Both the position numbers and the translations under genes were made by a program. DNA of 64,000 bases from the NCBI GenBank assembly GCA_037953745.1, contig JBAKBP010007675.1, positions 1 to 64,000 on the forward strand. The letters run 5' to 3'. The notes below the pieces were generated by a model, which worked only from the letters and a program-made list of their open reading frames with translations, ran no database searches and was not told the origin of the DNA. This stretch comes from Lithodes maja. Its lineage: Eukaryota; Arthropoda; Malacostraca; Decapoda; Lithodidae. Position 1 is the first letter of the stretch, and every line of letters starts with the position of its first letter. This document shows positions 23,633 through 33,916 of this stretch, piece after piece.

Positions 23633-23672
23633 ATCTATCTATCTATTGATCCCCGAAGGGTTGGCCACGGGT
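23633..23672 (-). mobile_element. RTE-like LINE 3'-tail scrap
   Basis: Minus strand reads GTGGCCAACCCTTCGGGGATC followed by (TAGA)n. It is the family 3' end with about eight bases deleted before the tail. Confidence 0.7.
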
Positions 23673-23879
23673 GAACACAATAATTTGTAAAATAACTAGA
23701 AGGGGTGATGCTATTGAAAATTTACATTATAAATACAGACATGATAGAATACTAATTACGCATAAATCATAAGTGTTTGTGTGTCAAGCTACGGATAGGT
23801 GACAGATAGTGTAAATGATCTTCATTCTGTCAAATCCGATAATTTATTGCAACATTGTTCTGGCATATAATTATAGAAT

Positions 23880-24285
23880 ATATATAGATTACCAATTACC
23901 GACATGGTCTCGGCCTCGTTGCAAGGTTATTTTATTCTGTGTTCGTGGACAACAATGGTTGTAATCGGCGGTTTCCTCCTGTGTGGGGTTGGGGTAGGGT
24001 GTGAGTGGGGGGCCTGCTTGTTTAATCTCTCCATTATAGGGTAGGGGAAGGAAGGGGTGACGGACTGGCACCATCCCGTCCCTTCTGCCTGGAGTAGGAG
24101 TAGTAAGGGGGACTGGGCAGGGCCCACCCCGTTCCTACCTTCTGGGGTAGTAGGAGTAGGGGGTAAACCCTATGCAAGGACTTTCACTTCTGGGTGTACC
24201 AGCATTTGTTAGTGACCTGATGAAGCTATCTGCGAAACGTTGTCAATAAAGTGCTCTTCCTCAGATGGTGTTTTTTATCTATTTA
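23880..24285 (+). mobile_element. Penelope-like terminal-repeat fragment
   Basis: About 400 bp end in the same block as 5457-5511 (opposite strand), including AGCATTTGTTAGTGACC and AATAAAGTGCTCTTCC. No coding frame is kept. The upstream part (GTAGGAG/GGGTAGG-rich) is not the same as the 5512-5640 sequence, so only the end is firmly shared. Confidence 0.6.
24201..24255 (+). ncRNA. candidate hammerhead ribozyme, Penelope fragment
   Basis: Same motif as 5457-5511, with intact CTGATGA (24217-24223), GAAA (24234-24237) and GTC (24242-24244). Stem II is only GC/GC and stem I has an unpaired AGTGAC next to the core. Confidence 0.45.
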
Positions 24286-24955
24286 AATATTCTTCTGAAG
24301 TTATATACTTTTAACTATTTTGTATTGTCATATACAATAGATTTAATGATTATGGTAACGATTCATACAATAATTTAATTGTATTAACCCTTGTCTATCG
24401 GGGCCGGACTTAAGTCGTCTAGAGAAGAAAGGACTATGTGGCAGGGACCGACTTCAGGCGGTGTGCAATTTTGAGCAATAATTGGCTCTGAGAGAGAGAC
24501 GAGCGGTGGGAGGAGCGTAGGTCGGGTCTGACCGTTCAGCACGGGTCCCGCGCGGCAACTGACGTCCCCTCCACACACATCCACACTCATTGCCTCGCTA
24601 CACATGGAATTATGTAAGGAAATTACCGTATTTTAGGGATTTTTCCTTCGTCTTGCACGATCGTTGCAAGAGAACGCGTGGTCGTAGAAGGATGGTTCTG
24701 GTGTCATTGGAAAGCTCAATTATCGCCCTTTCAGGGATACATAATTGTATTACGCTCTGGCTCTTGTTTATGCATGAAAAAGAGCACGGAAACAAGGTCG
24801 TTTAGGGTAAAACCACTCGCTTGCCGGGTAGTAGAAGTTACCGACCTAGCCGCTCGTGGACTGTTAAAGGCTGTACTACAAACTAATATTACATCTAGCA
24901 AACTCAAAATGACCACTCACATCCCTCTTTACAGAACGAAGACCCATTCATTCAT
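24286..24955. other. non-coding stretch
   Basis: No supported gene. ORFs here lack any family signature. Confidence 0.4.
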
Positions 24956-25085
24956 ACAGATTTACACTAATATATCCCTATCGCTCGCCAGGAAAAAATC
25001 GACACCTAAATGACACAAACAGAAAACTAATGGGGCTAAACTTGAGAAAGAAAGGGGAACAGAAAAAAGCCCCATCTCCCCTTAA
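24956..25085 (-). mobile_element. truncated MITE family 1 copy
   Basis: The phrases CTCGCCAGGAAAAAATCGAC and AATGGGGCTAAAC and the end CTCCCCTTAA match the family-1 copies at 44105 and 48145. Its TTAA is shared with the next element. Confidence 0.65.
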
Positions 25086-25570
25086 CCCTTCCTCCCCGGG
25101 CTGTCTTAGCTAATGACGGTCGCCCCTACCCGGGCGATATGGCCAAAAAACGTCTAGGCCTAGGCTACCGTATTTATGTTTATTTTCACTGCTAGAACTT
25201 TCCCACTCATCTATAATCGTAGTGCGGTTTTCAATCTGTATTTTGGCATTTAGTAGAGCTCTGTAAGTCAACTGGTTCAGTTGTGATGACGATTTCAGTG
25301 GAGCCAATATTGCAGAGATGTTGCCAATATGGGGGCATTTTAGACACTAATTTCGTCATGACGTCAGAACAATAACATTGAGGAGTCTTCTCCTTCTTGT
25401 TTTCGGAGGTGCGGTGACGAACGCTTGGGTTTGTTGACATAGGTCATACGTACGGCGTTCGGACCAAGCTTAATTAGGCTATTAAGCTCATGCCTTAGAT
25501 AAGGCATACCGGGTAGCGGCCCTTCTTTCGTGCTGTCCTTACCTAAGGCAGCCCGGGTAGGAAGGGTTAA
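25082..25570. mobile_element. TTAA-ended MITE, family 4
   Basis: TTAACCCTTCCTCCCCGGGC (25082) faces the reverse complement of CCCGGGTAGGAAGGGTTAA (ends 25570), about 33 bp of inverted match, spanning 489 bp. No ORF inside. Confidence 0.7.
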
Positions 25571-25645
25571 CCTCGTATAATTTAGGCGAGTACTCCTACT
25601 GTAAACAGATTAGGTTCTCTGAGATAAGATAATCGTAGGATAGGT

Positions 25646-25746
25646 TTAACCCCTTCTGTACAGCGACGTCTTTTTCATTTTATTTTAGCTATATTAAGAT
25701 GATTTTGTGCAGCTTAAGAAGGATCTGTGGTAGAATAAAGGGTTAA
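25646..25746. mobile_element. short TTAA-ended MITE, family 3 (inverted copy)
   Basis: Inverted relative of 14773-14874; the CGACGT..TTTTCATTTTATTTTAGCTATAT core is the reverse complement of that copy. Confidence 0.6.
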
Positions 25747-25777
25747 TTGAGATAGTTCAATGCCGCTTAACCCAGCA

Positions 25778-25961
25778 AGTGCTGAAACACTAATAAGAGT
25801 TTTACCGCTGCGCTGCGGAACTCCTTATATAATCAAAGGCCTAAAAAGAAAACATTTAAACCAGTCCAGTATCAATTTATATATATATTTTTTTTAGGCC
25901 TTGGATTATATAATGAGTTCCGCAGCGCAGTGATAAAACTCTTATTAGTCTTTCAGCACTT
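25778..25961. repeat. ~70-bp inverted repeat with 45-bp spacer (foldback)
   Basis: AGTGCTGAAACACTAATAAG and TTACCGCTGCGCTGCGGAAC on the left pair with GTTCCGCAGCGCAGTGATAA and AGTCTTTCAGCACT on the right. Arms are about 90% matched. It could be a solo MITE. Confidence 0.85.
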
Positions 25962-26463
25962 TTTTTTTTTTTTTTTGTATTGCCCCTTGGCCATGCCAAA
26001 TATCACCCCTCCACATCCCCTCCTTTCCCCCCCCCCCCTCCCCGCCCCTTCAATGATCACCTCTCTCTTATTCACGTTTTTCGTCGGTATATTTTCGTCC
26101 TATCAATAGCGATTCATAAGCAAGCTGTGCTTGTATGTGCTACACAGCAAATGAAACAGAGAAAGAGAGACAATTTCACGACAGTGTCTCTCCAGACGTC
26201 ATGACGGCTGGTAGGCTGGCAGGCTGGCTCAGCCTTAAGTTATGTAACTCCCGATCTAATTTGCCGATTTTGACCATCCAAACGCTGTTTCCACTTGTTT
26301 TATTGCTGTAACAGGTTAATACCTTTATAATCAACGTAAAATAGGCGCATATGGATAAGTATTAATGATATTTAGGGAACGATGACGATTTGAGTGAAGG
26401 AAACAGCCTAAATACCTCCGCACAGGGGTGGCTGTATACTATAGTGGGTACTCAGCGGAGAGG

Positions 26464-26555
26464 TTAATTGCTAGAGGCCCTTCTTAAGCTGAAAAATACC
26501 GTCTAATAGTAGCTAGAAGAAAATAAAAACACGTCACCGGTACGAAAGGAGTTAA
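26464..26555. mobile_element. short TTAA-ended MITE, family 3 (diverged)
   Basis: TTCTTAAGCTGAAAAATA and CACGTCACCGGTACG match the same order in 14773-14874. Confidence 0.5.
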
Positions 26556-26766
26556 GAAAGACTGAGTAGAACTATTAACACATTTATGTAATTTAGGTGG
26601 TTGCCACGTTTTAAGGATAAACGGTTTACGGATAAAGGAAAAGGACCTATTGATATTAGGGAATATTGCATAGAAACACACAAAAAATATACGAGAGAAT
26701 GGAAGTGAATTACATAATAATGACGAAATACGGTAGAAACTCTTATAACTCTATACCTCTTACATT

Positions 26767-28409
26767 GAAGGCTTCGATATGTCTAGCGCAATAGAAAAGG
26801 TCTCACCGAAGTCCCGAAAGGAGGATGACCAGGAGTTCGTAAGATATGAAAGAAGATCTCCAATAGAGCGACCCTTAAGGAAGCCATACTGGTGATCTGA
26901 GAGTAGATTATGAGAAGATAAATGCTTAAGAAATTTGGAAGTAAGAATAGTTTCAAAAACTTTAGAGACACAAGAGATGAGAGCAATTGGACAATAGTTG
27001 GAGGGTTGAGAATGGTCACCATTCTTTGGGACAGGTTGAATGAGAGCGAACTTTCAGCAAGAAGGGAAGATGTTAGAGAAGAGACAGAGACAAAAGAGTT
27101 TGCCTAGGCAGGGAGTCAGCACGGAAGAACAGTTTTTGAGTACAACAGGAGGAACACCATTCGGACCATACGCCTTCTATGTACTAAGCCCAGAGAGGAT
27201 AGAAAGTACATCTTTAGAAGAGATTAGGATATTAGGCATAAGTAGGAGAGAGGGGGGCAGAGAGGGATGAATAGCACCGAAATCATCCAAGATGGAGTTT
27301 TTAGCGAAAGTTTGAGCGAATAGTTCAGCTTTGTCAGAGGAAGAAATGATGGTTGTACCATCAGAGTGGAAAAGGGGAGGGGAAAACGAGGAAGAAAAAT
27401 TGTCAGACAGGTTTTAGGCTAGATGCTAGAAAGCTTGGGAAGAGCTAGAGTTGGATAGTTCAGTGCATTTATTATTGATGAAAGAGTGTTTGGCAAGTCG
27501 AAGAACAGATTTGGCTTGATTCCGGGCAGAAATATAGGAAGAATGAGATTCTTTAGGTTTAAGGCATCGGTACCGTTTAAATGCTTCCTCCTTATTGCAG
27601 ACAGCAGTAGAAAAAGCATGAGTAAACCAAGAATTTTTGCACTAGTCAGAGAGAAAGAAAATGGAATGTATGCCTCCATGCCCGATAGGATTACCTCGGT
27701 AATGCGTTCAGCACTCTCTGAGGGTCCTCGGCCACAGAAGCAATATTAATTCCATGGGAAATCAAAGAAGTACTGCCAGAGAGCCTCCCATTCGTCAGCG
27801 ACAAAGTGCCACAAGCGCCGCCTGCTAAGAGGATCAGGTGGCCGTACTGGAGAGATAGGACAGATGACAGAGATAAGTTTATGGTCGGAGGAGCCCAAAG
27901 GAGAGAAAAGATCGACACTATAAGAAGAAGGGTTAGAAGTTAGAAACAAGTCAAGAATGTTGGGCCAATCTCCGTGGCGATCCGGGATACGGGTAGGTTG
28001 CTGAACCAACTGCTCTAGGTCATTTTAGGATAGAAAAGATGTAGGCTTGTTCACCAAGTTGGTCAGTAGAATTAGAGGAGAGCCATTGGTGGTGATGAAC
28101 GTTCAAATCTCCTAAAATGGAGATAAGGAGAAATGGCTAGAATGTGTTCCACTTTAGAGTTTAGATAATCAAACAATTTGGGAAAGTCGGTATAGTTAGG
28201 GGAAAGACAGATATCACATAAATATTTAATATGAGAATGACAGGAAAGTTTGAGCCAAAAAGTGGAGAATTCAGAGGAGCCACAATCGGAAATACGAGAG
28301 CAAGTGAGTTTGTTGTGCAAGTATGCACAACATCTGCCTTTGGCTTTGAAACTGGGATAGAGAAGTAGGAGGATACAGAGAAGGGGCTGATGGCAGTTGC
28401 TTCAGACAC
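26767..28409 (-). pseudogene. Jockey-like LINE, endonuclease to mid-RT, decayed
   Basis: Read on the minus strand, fragments in several frames form the familiar order of a Jockey-like polyprotein: endonuclease end with DLFLTSNPSSYSVD and SSDHKLIS (around 27940), WHFVADEWEALWQYF, SGMEAYIPFSF (about 27670), a conserved linker, then RT pieces AYGPNGVPPVVLKNCSSVL (about 27170), PSNYCPIALISCVSKVFE and FGETFSIALDISK (26770). It lacks the palm YADD and C-terminus. Stops and shifts are scattered (for example before DNFSSSFSPPLF), so it is old. The fragment at 59820-60440 is the opposite end of a similar element. Confidence 0.75.
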
Positions 28410-28434
28410 CTGAGTTTCACACCCACTAAATATG

Positions 28435-28511
28435 TCGGCCTTGGCTGGGATCGACCCAGGTCAAGTTGATTCACATGTGAGCGTGCTTGCCACTCGATCG
28501 CCGTGGCTCCA
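28435..28511 (-). repeat. tRNA-derived SINE head
   Basis: Minus strand GGAGCCACGGCGATCGAGTG then GGTCGATCCC gives box-A-like and box-B elements about 40 bases apart. There is no clear acceptor closure. It abuts the decayed LINE. Confidence 0.5.
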
Positions 28512-28990
28512 GTGCTGAATGGAATTATCAAGCACTAGTCTCAATAAAATGTATGATTGCAGCCAAAACAATAAGGGTGAACCATGGTCAGGAGGTTCAT
28601 GGTCGATGTATGAACTATTAACACGGATATTATATGCGATTGTTGTTACAGGAATGAATGGAGGAGGTTTGTTAGGAAGAACATGTGAAGGTATTTGTAA
28701 CCTATTAATTGACAAACCTGGAAGGTTATCATCCCCGATGTTGTGAAGAGACTTTGTTGTGGAAGTGCATATCATCTGAGGTGAAGTCAATGATATTGAG
28801 GCCTGGTGAATGTTGTTCCGAATGTTAAGATACTTGCTTTGGAAGGTGTTTATTATATTCATTTTCTCCCGGTCATCATTGTTCCCTTTCTAATGTCCCT
28901 TGCTAATCCTCCCCATCTATTTAACGGGAATGAAGGGTTGGCTATTGACTGTCTGACTGCCTGTTACACTTTCTGTGGTAGCATTAGCAT
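28512..28990. other. non-coding stretch
   Basis: No supported gene or repeat. Confidence 0.4.
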
Positions 28991-28993
28991 GAC

Positions 28994-29212
28994 CAGGTGC
29001 TGTCTGTTATATACTAATGACTATACTGTTTCAGCGACCAGGTAGATGTCAATAGTTCCAGCTGATTGACTTGTGCGACCGTGATTATTTAAATCTTTAA
29101 GAATTAATAATTACTAAAGGACGAGACATTGAACACTATCGCATGAGCCAATCAGCTAGACTTATTGACATCTCATATCAGCGTCGCTGAAACTGAGTAT
29201 AGTGATCCAGCA
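28994..29212. repeat. imperfect inverted repeat with ~100-bp spacer
   Basis: TACTGTTTCAGCGACCAGGT / AGATGTCAATAGTTCCAGCT on the left pairs with AGCTAGACTTATTGACATCT and CAGCGTCGCTGAAACTGAGT on the right. It looks like a decayed MITE. Confidence 0.65.
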
Positions 29213-29317
29213 GCCCACATAATGGACACATTAACAATACCCAACAGGGTTTTACAAACTAATGGTCCTCGGAGTCACCGTCCTACAGATATTATCTGCC
29301 ATCACTCACAGTGGTTA

Positions 29318-29897
29318 CAGGAGAATTCGCCCCGAAACCAAGTCGCCCCGCTCTTGGACAACGAGTTCGCCCCGTTTATACCCCCACCACCACCACCACC
29401 ACCACCACTCTTGGAGCTTACCACTTATTTCCATCCCTCCCCCAACCCGAGGTCTTCTGTAGTAAAAAACTGATGCAAAGAAGGAATTGAGGACATTACT
29501 CATTTGTACTCATTTGTTAGGTTAGGTTAGGGTTAGGTTATTTTAGGTTAGGTTAGGTTAGGTTAGGTTAGGTTAGGGTTAGGTTAGGTTAGGGTTAGGT
29601 TAGGTTAGGTTAGGGTTAGGTTAGGTTAGGTTAGGTTAGGGTTAGGTTAGGTTAGGGTTAGGTTAGGTTAGGTTAGGTTAGGTTAGGTTAGGTTAGGTTA
29701 GGTTTGGTTTGGTTTGGTTAGGTTAGATCATAGACTCCTCTACATTATGTAAAGGGGTCTATGGGTTAGATAGATGAATAGAGGGGGAACTCTTCAGTAC
29801 CCCTTTAGGGTGGAGGGGGGGACATTAACGGGGCGAACTCGCGGCGGGGCTACTTCTCAAAGCGGGGTGAACTCGTTTCGGGGCGAATTCTCCAGTA
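29318..29897. repeat. inverted-repeat unit enclosing a telomere-like array
   Basis: AGGAGAATTCGCCCCGAAAC (29320) is mirrored by CGGGGCGAATTCTCCAGT (about 29878-29895), and GAGTTCGCCCCGT occurs in both arms. Inside lie (CCA)n, the TTAGG array, and a hairpin CATAGACTCC...GGGGTCTATG (29728-29763). It resembles a non-autonomous transposable unit; no target duplication is evident. Confidence 0.6.
29517..29727 (+). repeat. interstitial (TTAGG)n telomeric repeat with TTAGGG variants
   Basis: About 210 bp of TTAGG, the arthropod telomere unit, with interspersed TTAGGG and ending in TTTGG variants. It is enclosed by unique sequence, so it is interstitial. Confidence 0.9.
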
Positions 29898-30158
29898 TTC
29901 CTTACAGTGCACTCGGTTTATGGTTACGCATATAGTTATTAATGATTATAAAGGGTGACAGTCTCTTATCTAACTTATACATTTTACTGCACATAATATA
30001 TAGTTACCCTTGCATAGACTTAATCGTGAGATATTTAAAGTTAACATAGTTATATCGGCATTTAACCCCCCCCCCCCCACACACACACACTCACACACAT
30101 ACAGCTGCCACGTGGAATTGTGATATAATTATGGTCTCTTCAGGCCTAGCGTGGTTGC
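29898..30158. other. non-coding flank
   Basis: AT-rich, with a C-run and (CA)n at 30067-30100. Confidence 0.5.
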
Positions 30159-30875
30159 TAATGCCCCTTTCACACATACAGGACTCGGGCGCCGAATGCA
30201 GCAGAAAGCAACCGAATAGCGACTCTGCTGCATGCGGCATCAAGTCGGCACCTATTCCTACCCATGCGGCTGTAGTCGTCTGTAGTCTGGTGAAGTCCGG
30301 GCAATGCGTGTCAAGTCGCGGTCCGCGACGAAAATGTTTGTCAGTTTTGAAATTTGGGCCAGACTTGAAATTTGTCTGGTGGATGCGGGGAGTAGTCTGC
30401 TCTAGTCGGCGCTAGTCGTACCAAGTCTTCTGTATGCGGCTGTAGTCCTTGTGTATGTCGGCTCGAATTGTGTATCATGTGTAGCATAAAGACTACTGCC
30501 GCATACACCAGAGTACAGCCGCCGGACACGAGTACAACCGAAAAAGTCTGCTGAAGTCTGTTGAAGTCGTGTGCATAAATTTGCATAAATTTGCATAAAA
30601 AAATTAAAAATTATTAAAAAATATGAGTCATACGAGTACAACAGACAACAGCGGAATTCATCCGCATACAGCAGACTCCAACCGCATTGACAGGAGTGCA
30701 GACGTATGACAACACCCGGAACCCAATGTGGCACAAGAGTCGAGCCAACTTGACCGGACAAGTAACCGACAACAGAAAACTCCAACCGACAACACAAAAG
30801 TCGAACCGAAAATAGCCGCATCCACCAGACAAGAAATACTAGACATTTTTCCCAACAGAACGGCAACACGGCCCC

Positions 30876-30912
30876 TATATAAAGGCCCCAGGCAGCGCAC
30901 TCCCCAACAGTC
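30876..30912 (+). promoter_or_regulatory. TATA-box promoter of the accessory gene
   Basis: TATATAAA at 30876-30883 sits about 125 bp before ATG 31006; a start near 30905-30912 (CAGTCTTCA) would be about 30 bp downstream, a normal spacing. Confidence 0.65.
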
Positions 30913-31005
30913 TTCAATGAGAGCACCAACGACGCACTCCTACCACCCTCACCCTCGCCGCGCCTCTACCCTGACCTCTACGCTCACCTATACCGCCTTT
31001 ACACC

Positions 31006-33291
31006 ATGCCTGGACCCAGTCGAACACCAAACTCCAGGAAGTCACAGAGTCCACAGAAAATACAGAGGCAAGAAGACGACAACCGATTGGAAGACTTCTT
31101 TGGAGACGAGACCCAGATGAGTGAGGAGGAGAGCATGGAGATAATCCAGGACAGCCAGCCTCCACGCCAAACACCCCCCGCTGCCAAGCGGCAAGCACCG
31201 CCACCAGCTCCCGCCAAAACCAGCATGCTACCGCCAGGGAGCAGCCAGGACACCCAGGACACCCAGGACACCCAGGACACCCATGACATCGAGGAGATCG
31301 ACATCGAGGCGGCTGACGAGGCCTCCCCAGATGCGATTATCTACGGCGTCAAATCCAAAAGAACTATAACGAGGGTAGTGTTGCGCCCCGAAGACGAGGT
31401 CGCCGTGATGGAGTGGTTACGGGCACATACATTCATGTATGATAAGCAGGCCCGAGAATTCAAGGACTCTGACCGGAAGTGGCGCCTGTTTGAAAAGAAG
31501 GCCAAGACTCTGACCCCTCCAATAAAAGGTAAGTTTTCCCATATTGATACGTGAAATGTTATATTATTAATATTTACGTTGTTTAGCTGTGTTAGTACAA
31601 ATTTGTATGTGTTGTGATGAATAGTGACACTGTTTAGCTGGGTAGATACCTGTAATATTGAGTGTTATATAGACATTGTTGTGTGATATATACGTTTCTA
31701 TTATATGTGATTTTGTCTTGCAAACAGGTGCTCAGCTGAGGACCTGGTGCGACAACATCCGCTCCAGGTTTGGCAAGTTGACGGCAAAGAAGAGTGGTGC
31801 TGGGGCTGAAATACGGTACAGCGACCGTGATCAGTGGATCCTTGACCAGGGCAGTTTTTTCAGGGGGCACATTGTGCGAAACAAGCCTCGTAGCACCGGT
31901 AATGTGAGTGTTTATTATATATGTTATTCAAATTCAGCAATACTTATTTAATCATTTCCAATTATTCCATTTAGGCAGTGTTTATGTTACATTTTGCTGT
32001 CATGTTATGCATGCTTTGTGGTTTCAATGAAACAATCTCCATAGATTTTGTATTTTAATTAATAATTATTTATTAACATAATTGCAACACCAAACTCCTA
32101 CCCCCAAATGCCATTCATAACACTATAACACATCACAACTCACCACATTACAGTAAAAATATTACATCCGCCTTCCTCCGATAACACAGTTAATATACCA
32201 GGCCGCATCACAACATACCATTATAAAATAATTTTCTTGTTTTCACCCCAACAAACAGTTCCCACAGCATGCCTCATCCGACACCAACGACGATGCGCCT
32301 GAGCTGGACGACCCTGTACTCGACACCAGGACAGAGGCCGAGGACTCTGCGTCTGGGGCCTCCCAGCACAGCACAAGAACAGGCACCAAGCGGCAGAAGG
32401 CTTCAACCAGCTCCGCTGAAATAGAAGAGGTAAGAAAAATTATAGAAATGTGCATATGCAAAGAAATGAATGTAAGGTGTGGAAAGGTAAGACAAGTTAT
32501 ATAATGTTAAGAGTTGCTCTGGACTGCGAATGCGCCACTCCCACTGACACGGTAAGGCAAATATTGACATGCGCTACTAACTTCCTTGATGATGTAAACT
32601 AAACATATTTTATTAACATGTACCTATTATGTAATATTCCTAATACATATCTTACAGAAATCTGGAATGCAGATGGAGATTTATGTTATTTATGAGTGTG
32701 CATTGCATAATTATCCTGACGCTGTCTGATAATAATCAACTTTTTGGACATCTCTCTTTATAGATACAGCAGACGGTGACCACCTTCCGCAAGGACATCA
32801 CTGAACTCCGGGAAAGCGTGAAGACAGGAGGTGGACGCATCAAGCCTCATGTTTCCGCGTTCCTGGCCTACCTTGCGGAAGTCATGAATGAGTGGTCTGC
32901 CGATGACTGCAACACGGCTCAGCAGGAGATGACTACCTACGTGCTGCAGATGGACAAGATGGTGCGGCAACGGGCTTCGGGGGCAACTGCAACCCCAGCG
33001 AGTGCGGCACCACCCCCCGTCCAAACTCCACAACCCTCCGTCAGCGTCCAACTTGCGCCCCAGGTATACCAACAACGTGTGCCACAGCTGACTCCACACC
33101 TGGGCCAACCTCTTGGACCGGCCCCACAGTTTACGCCCACCTTGTGGGGCAGCTCCACCCCCACATATGGGACACACCTCGCGGTGCCCGCCACACCTGG
33201 GCGAAGTTTTCAGAGGCAACTCTTTGATGTGAGTCTCAACCTGGACTCCCCAAACCCAACACTACACACACCGCAGCACGAGGGGCAGTAG
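31006..33291 (+). CDS. Harbinger accessory SANT/MADF-like DNA-binding protein, 4 exons
   Basis: PIF/Harbinger elements usually need a second protein, Myb/SANT-like, that binds DNA and the transposase. Exons inferred from GT-AG sites are 31006-31528, 31728-31903, 32259-32429 and 32764-33291; they join in frame to 465 residues. Exon 1 has an acidic, Q/T-rich repeat (about residues 80-93) then RVVLRPEDEVAVMEWLRAHT, start of a trihelical SANT/MADF-like fold that continues through exon 2 (LRTWCDNIRSRFGKL, then DRDQWIL). Exon 3 is acidic and Ser/Thr-rich; exon 4 is a coiled-coil-like then Pro/Gln-rich tail. AATAAA lies at 33319. The gene converges with the transposase. The exact fold is inference. 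Confidence 0.8.
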
Positions 33292-33916
33292 AGAATTTCC
33301 GTCCAATGTTAAGTTTAAAATAAAATTCTGTTGTGAATAATGTGTTTAGAATTCCAATCCCATATGCCAGTAATATGTTATAAAACAATAAATAATACTT
33401 ATCTTTGCTGAAAATAGTATCTAGTAATAATACCCAAAAATATGTCCTTAAATAACATGGCAGTCAAATATTTACGACTTGACATTCATTCACAAAAGTG
33501 ACTACTAAATAAAATATAGATGAATAAAATAGATGTTGAAAATATAGATGAATGTAATATATGTTTTCTAAAATTAATATACACTCATCATATACAAATG
33601 CCCGCGACGGCAATAACAAAGCAAGAAAGTAATAGCCTGATACGTATAAATATGAATATATAATAACAAAATATAAGTGACGCATGACAGTTACATAATA
33701 AATGACTGAATGTCATGGAAATACTGAATAATGTAATAATATGCGAAAGCAAATGACTGAAGACAAGTAAAAAGGAAAGTAATAATTATTAATAAGAAAC
33801 GTATGAACATATCAAATTTGCAAATGATATGGACAATGGCACGCATGATTTAATTAGAAAGAGCTGCAAATTAGGTCAGTTAATATAACATTAGAATACA
33901 CACAATCATCGTACCT

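Noticed and set aside
29517..29727. True chromosome end
   Set aside because: The array is only 210 bp and followed by over 30 kb of other DNA.
30402..30929. 175-residue minus ORF near the Harbinger left end
   Set aside because: It overlaps the subterminal repeats and lacks family features.
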